Assembly: GCF_021044775.1 (NCBI RefSeq)
Contig: NZ_JAJNOQ010000016.1
Coordinates: 1 to 30,525, forward strand
Reading direction: 5' to 3'
Origin: Paraeggerthella hominis
GTDB taxonomy: Bacteria; Actinomycetota; Coriobacteriia; Coriobacteriales; Eggerthellaceae
Length of the DNA stretch: 30,525 nt
The position numbers were made by a program, and so were the translations under genes. This document shows positions 8,108-15,398 of the stretch, piece by piece. How positions within the stretch are numbered: the stretch's first letter is position 1; each line of letters begins with the position of its first letter. The notes beneath the pieces are model-generated. The model ran no database searches and was not told where the DNA came from. It worked only from the letters and a program-made list of their open reading frames with translations.

Positions 8108-8133
8108 GCCGCCTCCTACCCCTCTTTCGGCAT
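8108..8133 (-). repeat. 26-bp exact repeat, copy 2 (spans the MFS gene stop codon)
   Basis: Identical to 317-342. This copy covers the last five sense codons and stop of the MFS permease (stop at 8116-8118) and 8 bases downstream. The other copy is in non-coding DNA, so this one looks like the source. Confidence 0.8.
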
Positions 8134-9339
8134 CCTCCACAACAGGACGAAGCCCACGATGAACAAGACCGCCACGGACAGCACGCCTACCGACGAATTC
8201 CCGGTCATCTGCGTGAACACGCTCACCAGAAGCGTGCCCATAACAGCAGCGTACTTGCCGAAAATATCGAAGAAGCCGTAATACTCGTTCGCATGCTCCT
8301 TCGGTATGAGCTTGCCGAACTCAGAGCGGGACAGCGCCTGGATGCCACCCTGGAACAGACCCACGCACACGGCCAGAATCCAGAACTGCAGCGCCTCGCG
8401 CAGGAAGAACGCGGCGAACAGCGTGATGCAGAAGTACGCGAACACGGCGACCAGCAGCATGCGCTTCGTTCCGAACTTCGTGGAAAGCCGCCCGTAGGCG
8501 ATGGCCGACGGAAACGCCACGAACTGCGTCAGCAGCAGCGCAAGCACCAAATGCGTAGAGTCGATTCCCAGGTCGGTACCGTAGCTGGTCGACATCTTGA
8601 TGATGGTATGCACGCCGTCGATGTAGAAGAAGAACGCCAGCATGAAGTACCGCAGGCGCCGGTCGCGCACGATGTTCTTGAGCGTTTTCCACAACCCCGA
8701 GAACGTATCCCGGAACACGCGCTTCGCACGCTCCTTGTAGTGCGTCTGATGCACGTCGCGCACCAACGGAACACTAAACGCAACCCACCAAGCCGCCGTA
8801 ATGACGAAGGCGATCTTCATGCCCGTCATCATGTCGATCCCTATGAACGATCCGCCCAGCACTACCGCCAAGCATGCAATGAACGGAATGCACGAACCGA
8901 TGTAGCCCCAAGCGTAGCCCTGCGACGACACCTCGTCGTAGCGCTCTTCGGTGGTAGCGTCCACCAAAAACGCGTCGTAGAACACCATCGACCCGTTCAC
9001 CATAATGGATGCCGCCACGTACACGATCAAAAACGGAAGCGCCTCGGTGGGAATGCCCAACGCCGCGCACGCCACGGCGCCCGTGCCCACGAAGCCGATG
9101 AAAAACTTCTTCTTGTTGCCCTTGAGGTCGGCCAAGCTGCCCAAGATGGGCATGAGCAGCGCCAACAGCAGCGCCGCCACGGTTTCCGCATAGCCCCATG
9201 CCACGACCACCGACGAGCCCGGCTCGGCAAGCGTTGCGAAGTACACGGGAATGAGCGCCGTCGACAGCATGATGAACGCTGAATTTCCCACGTCGTAGAG
9301 AATCCAGCTTCGCTCTTGCTTGGTCAGCTTTCCGAACAT
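8116..9339 (-). CDS. MFS transporter, UMF1/Atg22-like
   Basis: A 407-residue, about 12-helix permease of the major facilitator superfamily. The start (LTKQERSWILYDVGNSAFIM) and the loop GSLADLKGNKKKFF between helices 2 and 3 are typical of the UMF1 / vacuole-effluxer-like branch, which in bacteria is often linked to amino acid or small-metabolite efflux but is largely uncharacterised. The ATG at 9339 follows AGGGGGC and makes the N-terminus fit the family; the 33 codons upstream are not part of the family. It is divergent from the phospholipase-like gene. A 212-bp gap separates it from the PucR gene, with nothing recognisable in it apart from the 26-bp repeat at its edge. Confidence 0.85.
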   Translation of the reverse strand: MFGKLTKQERSWILYDVGNSAFIMLSTALIPVYFATLAEPGSSVVVAWGYAETVAALLLALLMPILGSLADLKGNKKKFFIGFVGTGAVACAALGIPTEALPFLIVYVAASIMVNGSMVFYDAFLVDATTEERYDEVSSQGYAWGYIGSCIPFIACLAVVLGGSFIGIDMMTGMKIAFVITAAWWVAFSVPLVRDVHQTHYKERAKRVFRDTFSGLWKTLKNIVRDRRLRYFMLAFFFYIDGVHTIIKMSTSYGTDLGIDSTHLVLALLLTQFVAFPSAIAYGRLSTKFGTKRMLLVAVFAYFCITLFAAFFLREALQFWILAVCVGLFQGGIQALSRSEFGKLIPKEHANEYYGFFDIFGKYAAVMGTLLVSVFTQMTGNSSVGVLSVAVLFIVGFVLLWRMPKEG

Positions 9340-9382
9340 GCAGCGCCCCCCTGTAAGGTTTTCCACAAGTGAAAACCGACGG

Positions 9383-9411
9383 TTAACAAGTACCCGCACA
9401 TTGTATATGAT
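9383..9411 (+). promoter_or_regulatory. Sigma-70-type promoter for the phospholipase-like gene
   Basis: TTAACA (9383-9388) and TATGAT (9406-9411) are separated by exactly 17 bases, a near-consensus housekeeping promoter. The expected transcript start near 9418 gives a leader of about 43 bases to the ATG at 9461. Confidence 0.7.
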
Positions 9412-9460
9412 AGCGCGTAGCGTCATCGGTAAAATCAAGGTCAGAAACGGAGTTCACGCT

Positions 9461-10462
9461 ATGCCGGCTATCATCACGCATGACTTTTTCGGACGAGACG
9501 TGTACGACCGTCTGTTTTCCCTTATCGGCGGCTCGCGCGACGAAGCCGACGCCTTCCTTCTGGGCAACCAGGGCCCTGACCCGCTGTTCTACACCGTCAT
9601 CAGCCCCGGCCTGAGGTCGCACAATCGCCTGGGCAACACCATGCACAGCGAAAAGCCCGCCGAACTGCTCAAAGCGTTCAAAGACTCGCTCTCGATCCTC
9701 AGCAGCGCCGAGCTGCCCGTGGGCCGCGCGTACGCGCTGGGCTTCCTGTGCCACTACACGCTGGATTCCACCATGCACCCGTTCGTGTTTTTCCACGAGT
9801 ACCGCCTGTGCGACGCCGGCGAACCCGGCCTGTCGCGCGAAGACGGCTCCGAGGTTCACGGCGTCATCGAAAGCGAGCTCGACGAGCTGGTTCTGTTCAA
9901 GAAGCGCGGGGTTACCGTTGCCGCGTTCAATCCCTCCGAGGAAATCCTCAAAGCAAGCGACTTCGCGCTGAACGTAATCTCGAAGATGTTCGCCTACGCT
10001 GCCCTCAACGTGTACGGCGCGATCGTTCCCGCCGACCTGTTCGAGCGAGCCGTGAAGAACTTCCGCCTGGTCCAACGCGTGTTCTATTCTCCCACCGGAG
10101 CCAAGCGCGCCGTGGCGGGACGCCTGGAACGAATTCTGCGCCCGCACTCGTTCTTCCAGTCTATGAGCCATCGCCCGATCGAGCTGACGGAAAGCCCGTT
10201 CGACAACCGGCAGCACCGCCCCTGGGAGAACCCCTTCACGGGAGAGGTGCGCACGGTCGGCTTCTGGGACCTGTACAACGAAGCGCTCGAAAAAGCATAC
10301 GGGAACATCTCCGCGTTCGACCGGGAAAGCTTCAACCTGGAAGATGCTCGCACCCTGACCGACAACCTGGACTTTTCGGGCGAGCCGACGGTAGCGGTGC
10401 TCGTTTCCGTCGAAGACGGCGCGAAAGACGAAGCTCCTTCCACCTCGTTTGCGGACGCGTAA
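9461..10462 (+). CDS. Zinc-dependent phospholipase C family protein
   Basis: A 333-residue protein of the bacterial zinc-dependent phospholipase C-like family. The likely metal ligands are in the family pattern: the N-terminal ITHDFFG, GPDPLFY, the GNTMH segment, LGFLCHYTLDSTMHPF and an HGVIESELDE helix. There is no signal peptide, so it is probably cytoplasmic and need not be a secreted toxin-like phospholipase; many such proteins in Firmicutes and Coriobacteriia have no known substrate. The ATG at 9461 follows CGGAG at 9 bases and lies downstream of a good promoter at 9383. The TRIC channel gene follows after 6 bp, so the two are probably one transcript. Function beyond hydrolase is unproven. 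Confidence 0.8.
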   Translation: MPAIITHDFFGRDVYDRLFSLIGGSRDEADAFLLGNQGPDPLFYTVISPGLRSHNRLGNTMHSEKPAELLKAFKDSLSILSSAELPVGRAYALGFLCHYTLDSTMHPFVFFHEYRLCDAGEPGLSREDGSEVHGVIESELDELVLFKKRGVTVAAFNPSEEILKASDFALNVISKMFAYAALNVYGAIVPADLFERAVKNFRLVQRVFYSPTGAKRAVAGRLERILRPHSFFQSMSHRPIELTESPFDNRQHRPWENPFTGEVRTVGFWDLYNEALEKAYGNISAFDRESFNLEDARTLTDNLDFSGEPTVAVLVSVEDGAKDEAPSTSFADA

Positions 10463-10468
10463 GCGCCC

Positions 10469-11428
10469 ATGCTGGAAGTAGTCCTCGCCATCCCCTTCTG
10501 GCTCGAGCTTGCCGCATCGTTGACCGGCGGGCTGTCCGGCGCCATGAGCGCCGTACGGGCGCGCTACGACATATTCGGCGTGGTGTGCATCGCCATCATC
10601 ACCGGTCTTGCCGGCGGCATCATGCGCGACGTGCTGCTTCAGAACTACGGCATTTACGCATTTCAGAAACCTACGCTTATCATAGCCTGCGCCGTTGCGG
10701 GCGTGGTGGTGTTCTACTTCGGCAAGCTGGCTACGTACTTGGACCCCGTAGTGGATCTTCTGGACAACCTGTCCGTAGCCCTGTGGGCCGTCATCAGCGT
10801 GGGCAAAGCCACGTCGGCCGGGCTCGACATCGTGCCCGCTATCATCTTGGGCACCATCACCGCTGTGGGAGGCGGCATCCTGCGCGACATTTGCATGAAT
10901 CGGGAGCCGGAAGCGTTTCAGGCAGGAGCCCTGTACGGCAGCGCGGCGCTGGTAGGCAGCATCGTGTACGCAGTGCTGCACCAAAACCATATCCTGGATC
11001 ATTATGCGGAAATCATCTGCGTGACCATCGTTTTGGGACTTCGCTACGCGTCGCTTTTCTTCGGATGGCGCACGCAAGAGCCGCGCGATTACTCGGACGT
11101 GGTGGCAAGCGCCGTGGCTCGTCCTGTGAAGTCGGTCGCCCGCCGCGTGCGGCCGCCGAAGGGAAAGATCGAACGCGAGCGCGAGCGCAAAACGGCATAC
11201 GACAAGCTGCGTCGCCTTTGGCGAGCGCCGGGCAGCACGTCGCCGTTGCCGCCCGTAGCGAATACGACGAACGCCGACGGCAACGGGGCCGCAGCATCGA
11301 CGCCGTCGCAGGCCAGCGACCCCAGCGACCGCATCATCGTCAACCGGGAAGAGCTGCGCCGCTTCATCGACAGCACCGGGGGATCGAACGACGAAGACGA
11401 GCGCGACCCCTTCGAGCCGCGCTCGTAG
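10469..11428 (+). CDS. TRIC-type cation channel protein with long C-terminal tail
   Basis: A 319-residue membrane protein. The first ~205 residues match the bacterial UPF0126 / TRIC channel family, with two related repeats: GAMSAVRARYDIFGVV with GLAGGIMRDVLL, and a second GGGILRDI. About seven hydrophobic segments are visible. Prokaryotic TRIC proteins are homotrimeric potassium/sodium channels. Unusually, a hydrophilic tail of about 105 residues follows (Arg-rich RRVRPPKGKIERERERK, then Ser/Thr/Asn/Pro-rich, then acidic), roughly half again the usual length. The ATG is 6 bp after the phospholipase stop with no strong ribosome site, suggesting translational coupling. Confidence 0.85.
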   Translation: MLEVVLAIPFWLELAASLTGGLSGAMSAVRARYDIFGVVCIAIITGLAGGIMRDVLLQNYGIYAFQKPTLIIACAVAGVVVFYFGKLATYLDPVVDLLDNLSVALWAVISVGKATSAGLDIVPAIILGTITAVGGGILRDICMNREPEAFQAGALYGSAALVGSIVYAVLHQNHILDHYAEIICVTIVLGLRYASLFFGWRTQEPRDYSDVVASAVARPVKSVARRVRPPKGKIERERERKTAYDKLRRLWRAPGSTSPLPPVANTTNADGNGAAASTPSQASDPSDRIIVNREELRRFIDSTGGSNDEDERDPFEPRS

Positions 11429-11455
11429 AAGCAAGCGCCCGCACGCCTTGCAGGC

Positions 11456-11501
11456 GCGAACTCGCCGACAAAGCCGATGCCTCGCCGGCGAGCTTGTTCG
11501 C
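11456..11501. terminator. Imperfect inverted repeat between convergent genes
   Basis: GCGAACTCGCCG (11456-11467) can pair with CGGCGAGCTTGTTCGC (11486-11501) with a 4-base bulge; a 12-bp palindrome CTCGCCGGCGAG (11481-11492) is nested. It lies between the convergent TRIC and DUF47 genes and may end either transcript. No clear T-run, so confidence is low. Confidence 0.4.
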
Positions 11502-12130
11502 TACACGTTTTTCAGCAGCACCGTGTTCATGGTGTCGGCAACATGCTCGCATGCGTCGCAGCAGCGCTCCATGCGGTCGAAGATCTGGGACCACACCAGC
11601 ACGCGCATGGGGTTTTCGCGGTCGTGCGTATGCAGCTTGCGAATGACCTGCAGGTACAGCTGGTCGGCCTCTTCCTCGTACGTGTTGACGTCCACGATCA
11701 GCTGCTTGAACTTCTTGGACTTCTTGAAGTTGCGGAAATCCTCCATGGCCGTGTCCAGAGCCTCGCAGCTCTTCTTGATCAGACAGGCGAACTCGAGTGC
11801 GTCATGGTGCATGAAGTGCACGTCGTACATGTAAAAACGCTGGATCACGTCCTCGATGTAGTCGATGATGTTGTCCAAAAACTGCGACATGTCGATGATG
11901 TCCTCGCGCTCGATAGGCGTGATGAAGTCGGTGGCAACCGTCCTGAAAATCGCATGGTTGATCTCGTCGCCCTCGTGCTCGAGCTCATGCGCGCGCTCCA
12001 TGGCGCCTCTCAGGTTCTCAGCCTCCGTGAACTTCTCGATTGCTTCGATCAGCAAGTCGGCTTCCTGCATGGCCAACTTGGTCTGCTTCTCGAACGCGTC
12101 AAAGTAATCGAACTTTTCCTTCTTGGCCAT
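11501..12130 (-). CDS. DUF47 family phosphate transport accessory protein
   Basis: A 209-residue, all-helical, soluble protein of the DUF47 / PhoU-like family (YkaA/Pit accessory protein). Features fitting the family are the N-terminal FDYFDAFEKQ, the acidic HELEHEGDEINH metal-binding helix, PIEREDIIDMSQFLDNIIDYIED and a second acidic helix near the C-terminus (RMERCCDACEHVADTMNTVLLK). Proteins of this group pair with PiT carriers and are thought to modulate them. The ATG at 12130 follows AAGGAGG, which itself overlaps the stop of the phosphate carrier gene 10 bp upstream, so translation is likely coupled. Confidence 0.9.
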   Translation of the reverse strand: MAKKEKFDYFDAFEKQTKLAMQEADLLIEAIEKFTEAENLRGAMERAHELEHEGDEINHAIFRTVATDFITPIEREDIIDMSQFLDNIIDYIEDVIQRFYMYDVHFMHHDALEFACLIKKSCEALDTAMEDFRNFKKSKKFKQLIVDVNTYEEEADQLYLQVIRKLHTHDRENPMRVLVWSQIFDRMERCCDACEHVADTMNTVLLKNV

Positions 12131-12140
12131 AAGGGCCTCC

Positions 12141-13193
12141 TTACGAGAACATCAGGAACAAGTGAGCGAACACGAACCCAAGCAAACCGCAGCCCGGAAA
12201 CGTAAGTACCCACGTCTTCACCATTTCGACGGCAATTCCCCACTTCACGGCACTTTTTCGCTTTGCCGCGCCCACCCCCATGATAGCCGTCGTGTTCGTA
12301 TGGGTAGTAGACACCGGAAGCCCGGCGAACGTGGAGAGCATAAGACAGAAAAACGTCGCGCAACTGGCAGCGAACCCTTGGAAGGGCTCCAGCTTGACCA
12401 TGTCGACCCCGACGCTTTTGATGATGCGCTCGCCGCCTACGGCGGTGCCCAATCCCATGTTGAGCGCGCAGAAGAACATCAACCAGATGGGAAGGACCAT
12501 TTGATCGGCTTGGCCCACGCCGGTTGCCAACGTGATGGCAAGAACGAAGATGCTCATGAACTTTTGGCCGTCTTGCGCACCGTGCATGAACGCTACGCCC
12601 GCGCCCGAAATCACCTGAGCCCACCGAAAGCAAGCCGCGCTTCGATGCCGATCTCTGTTGCGGCATACGCGGCCAATGATTTTGGAGTTCGCCCACCCCA
12701 GAAAAAAGCCCAGCAACGTGGACAAAAGAATGCCGTATACGACCTTCATCCACTCCCCGCCGTTGATGGCCCCGAAACCGCCCTGCAACGCAATGGCGGC
12801 GCCCGTCAGCCCGGCGATGAGCGAATGACTCTGGCTGGTGGGGATGCCGAAGTACCACGCCGTTGCGCCCCAAACGATAATGGCCACCATCGCGGCCATA
12901 AGCGCAATGAGCGATTGGCGGGCATCTCCCCCGAAATCGACCATGTTGAATATGGTGTGGGCAACCGCCGACGTGAACAGGGAGATGACCAGAAGGCCCA
13001 GGAAGTTGCAGATAGCCGCCATAAGGATAGCGTGCTTCGGCTTCATGGCGCGCGTCGACACCACGGTTGCGATAGCGTTGGGAGCGTCGGTCGCGCCGTT
13101 GACGACGATCACGCCGATATTGAGCAGGGTCACCGCCACCAGCACCGGGTTGGAGGCGAGCTCGGCCACAAATGCAGCCCACTCTATGGTCAC
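12141..13193 (-). CDS. pit: PiT family inorganic phosphate transporter
   Basis: A 350-residue membrane protein of the PiT family, with about 10 hydrophobic segments. Both family signatures are present: GATDAPNAIATVVSTRAM near the N-terminus (residues about 33-50) and FMHGAQDGQKFMSI in the second half; the SQSHSLI and STTHTNTTAIMGVG stretches mark the paired phosphate-site loops. It imports metal-phosphate complexes driven by protons or sodium. The start is a GTG at 13193 with AAAGGGAAC upstream. A hydrophilic Cys/Arg-rich loop (CRNRDRHRSAACFRW) lies mid-protein. The DUF47 partner follows 10 bp downstream. Confidence 0.92.
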   Translation of the reverse strand: MTIEWAAFVAELASNPVLVAVTLLNIGVIVVNGATDAPNAIATVVSTRAMKPKHAILMAAICNFLGLLVISLFTSAVAHTIFNMVDFGGDARQSLIALMAAMVAIIVWGATAWYFGIPTSQSHSLIAGLTGAAIALQGGFGAINGGEWMKVVYGILLSTLLGFFLGWANSKIIGRVCRNRDRHRSAACFRWAQVISGAGVAFMHGAQDGQKFMSIFVLAITLATGVGQADQMVLPIWLMFFCALNMGLGTAVGGERIIKSVGVDMVKLEPFQGFAASCATFFCLMLSTFAGLPVSTTHTNTTAIMGVGAAKRKSAVKWGIAVEMVKTWVLTFPGCGLLGFVFAHLFLMFS

Positions 13194-13501
13194 AAGTTCC
13201 CTTTCAACAAACCAGTAAAAAGGCTCAGCAACTCATCAGTTTAACGTAAATCTGACAAACCGAAAGGGTCTTAACCCGCTTTCCACGTCCTATTTCGTAT
13301 CCAGAAGTAAAATAAACGTAAAAGGCATCCGGGAAAACCCGCATTATCGGCTCTGCCTTCGCTCGCACGAACGCTCCGTGATAGAGTAAGCAGTTCAATA
13401 GGGATTTCGAGTGCCGCGCACAACGCGAAGCCGAGTCCGCTTTGACGAGCGTCCGCCGGCAAACCGCTGCGGCGGCACCCCAAGGGGGAGGGGTATCGAA
13501 C
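13194..13501. other. Divergent intergenic region between phosphate carrier and nitrate carrier
   Basis: This 308-bp gap separates the leftward pit gene and the rightward narK-like gene. It contains an AT-rich stretch at 13215-13325 with two inward-facing TTTACGTT-like motifs (around 13236-13250 and 13308-13322), which could be operator or promoter parts. No -35/-10 pair convincing enough to call, no FNR-like TTGAT-N4-ATCAA site and no gene were seen. Confidence 0.5.
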
Positions 13502-14644
13502 ATGGAAAAACGCCTGCATCTGCCTTTGCAGACAGCCGACCTGATCGCCGGATTCATGGTGTGGGTGGTCTTGTCGTCGCTGCTTCCCTCCATCAAGCAA
13601 GATATCGCGATCCCGTCCGATGCGATCGCGCTGGTGACCGCCATCCCCGTCGTGCTGGGAAGCGTCCTGCGCGTGCCGTTCGGCTACTGCGCGAACCGCT
13701 TCGGCGCGCGAACCGTGTTCCTTGCCAGCTTCGCGGCGCTGCTGGTTCCCGTTTGGCTTCTGAGCGAAGCCACCACCTACCAGGAACTGCTGGTAAGCGG
13801 CACGTTCCTGGGCATTGCGGGAGCCGTGTTCTCCGTGGGCGTCACCTCGCTGCCCAAATACTACCCGAAAGAACGACACGGGTTCGTGAACGGCGTATAC
13901 GGGTTCGGCAACATGGGAACGGCGCTGACCACCTGGCTTGCGCCGGTTGCGGCGTTGGCGCTGGGATGGCGCGGGGCCGTCAAGCTGTACCTGGTGCTGC
14001 TGGCCGTGTTCGTGATCCTGAACCTTGCGCTGGGCGATCGCAGCGAGCCTCGCGTGAAGACCCCCATCGTGCAGCAGATGAAGCAGATCGGCGCAGATGC
14101 ACGCCTGTGGATCCTCTCGCTGTTCTACTTCGTGACCTTCGGGGCGTTCGTAGCGTTGACGGTGTATCTGCCGAACTTCCTCACGTCGCACTACCTTCTT
14201 GACGGCGTGAGCGCAGGAGCCGCCACCTCGATCTTCATCGTGACTGCCGCAACGGTTCGCGTCTTGGGCGGGTGGCTGGCCGATCGATTCGACTGCTACA
14301 AGCTGCTGGCCTGCGTATTCGTTGCGCTCGCAGCAGGTGCGGCCGTGCTGGCGCTGGCTCCCGGGCTGCCGGCGTACCTTGGAGGCATCTACCTGATCAG
14401 CATCGCCTGCGGCATCGGCAACGGAACGGTGTTCAAGCTGGTGCCGCTGTACTTCACCAAGCAAGCCGGGCCGGCAAACGGCATCGTCTCCATGTGGGGA
14501 GGTTTGGGCGGCTTTTTTCCGCCCCTGGTTTTATCAGCGTCCATGGCGGCCTTCGGCACGAACGCGCCCGGCCTTGCCGCTTTCGGCCTGTTCGCGCTCG
14601 CATGTCTAGCACTATCGCTGAAGATGAAGCAAAGCAGCAGGTAA
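13502..14644 (+). CDS. narK: Nitrate/nitrite porter (NarK/NasA family MFS transporter)
   Basis: A 380-residue, 12-helix MFS carrier of the nitrate/nitrite porter family. The two nitrate signature helices are clear: GIAGAVFSVGVTSLPKYYP through GFGNMGTALT (residues 104-142) and GIGNGTVFKLVP (304-315). The two arginines that bind the anion in NarK have counterparts at about Arg57 (VLRVPFG) and Arg253 (TVRVLGG). It would import nitrate or exchange nitrate for nitrite during anaerobic respiration. The start at 13502 follows GGGGGAGGGG; the frame extension 20 codons upstream is not family-like. No nitrate or nitrite reductase gene is in the window, so the partner enzyme must be elsewhere. A strong hairpin follows at 14657. 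Confidence 0.9.
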   Translation: MEKRLHLPLQTADLIAGFMVWVVLSSLLPSIKQDIAIPSDAIALVTAIPVVLGSVLRVPFGYCANRFGARTVFLASFAALLVPVWLLSEATTYQELLVSGTFLGIAGAVFSVGVTSLPKYYPKERHGFVNGVYGFGNMGTALTTWLAPVAALALGWRGAVKLYLVLLAVFVILNLALGDRSEPRVKTPIVQQMKQIGADARLWILSLFYFVTFGAFVALTVYLPNFLTSHYLLDGVSAGAATSIFIVTAATVRVLGGWLADRFDCYKLLACVFVALAAGAAVLALAPGLPAYLGGIYLISIACGIGNGTVFKLVPLYFTKQAGPANGIVSMWGGLGGFFPPLVLSASMAAFGTNAPGLAAFGLFALACLALSLKMKQSSR

Positions 14645-14656
14645 AGCGGAGCAGAA

Positions 14657-14708
14657 GGACGGGGCCGCCGAGGCGAGGCATGAGCCTCTTCGCTCGGCGG
14701 CCCCGTCC
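14657..14708. terminator. Bidirectional terminator hairpin with 16-bp perfect stem
   Basis: GGACGGGGCCGCCGAG (14657-14672) pairs perfectly with CTCGGCGGCCCCGTCC (14693-14708). The 20-base loop holds a smaller GAGGC/GCCTC stem. It lies 12 bp after the narK-like stop and 12 bp before the MBL-fold stop of the convergent gene, so it can end both transcripts, although the T-tracts are poor. Confidence 0.8.
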
Positions 14709-14720
14709 AGCCTTGCTTCC

Positions 14721-15386
14721 TTACGCGTAGAACGCGAATACGCGCTTGCGCTCGTTGCCGATCTTGGTCAAAGCCTCGTGCCCTGGCAGAACGACCGTCT
14801 CGTCGGGCAGCGCCGCCAAACGCTTCAGGGAGCGGCGCATGGCGTTCATGTCGCCACCCTGGAAATCGGTCCGGCCGATGGATCCACAGAACAGCGTATC
14901 GCCCGAGATCAGCACCGGATCCCCCGCAGGATTCGTGCCGAACTGAGGGTCGAGGAACAAGCACATGCTGCCCTCGGTGTGGCCGGGGGTGACCAGCACC
15001 TTCCACGGCATGGAGCCGATCTTCACGATGTCTCCGTTGCTGACAACATGATCGACCGGGCACGGCTCGGTGCGCATGTCGTCGCGCGGCAGCTGCTTCT
15101 TGCCCTCGATGATGGGCGCGTCGATCGCCGACGCGATGACGGTTGCGCCGGTTTTGTCGCGCAGCTCCTTCGCCGCCCCCACGTGATCGGAGTGGCGATG
15201 CGTCAAAACGATGGCATCGACCGTACGATTGCCCACCGCCTTCAAAATCTCGTCGGCCTTGCAGGAAGGATCGACCACGATGGTGGCCTCTCCGTCCGAG
15301 ATGATGTACACGTTGTTGCCCAGCATGCCAAGCGTCACGAACTCGACGGGCACGCACGTGCTCTTGACCTTCTTCACCTGAGCCAT
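14721..15386 (-). CDS. MBL-fold metallo-hydrolase (glyoxalase II-like)
   Basis: A 221-residue cytoplasmic hydrolase of the metallo-beta-lactamase fold. The full metal-binding set is present: THRHSDH (His63, His65, Asp67, His68), GHTEGS (His136), SGDTLF (Asp163) and PGHE (His203). This pattern matches the hydroxyacylglutathione-hydrolase-like group, commonly annotated as small thioester hydrolases of unknown substrate. The ATG at 15386 follows AAAGGAGG. It lies 12 bp after the (p)ppGpp synthetase stop and is probably co-transcribed with it. Confidence 0.9.
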   Translation of the reverse strand: MAQVKKVKSTCVPVEFVTLGMLGNNVYIISDGEATIVVDPSCKADEILKAVGNRTVDAIVLTHRHSDHVGAAKELRDKTGATVIASAIDAPIIEGKKQLPRDDMRTEPCPVDHVVSNGDIVKIGSMPWKVLVTPGHTEGSMCLFLDPQFGTNPAGDPVLISGDTLFCGSIGRTDFQGGDMNAMRRSLKRLAALPDETVVLPGHEALTKIGNERKRVFAFYA

Positions 15387-15398
15387 GGACGGCCTCCT

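Noticed and set aside
9383..11434. Minus-strand open frame (683 codons) opposite the phospholipase-like and channel genes
   Set aside because: Both opposite genes have family motifs and ribosome sites or coupling; this frame has neither.
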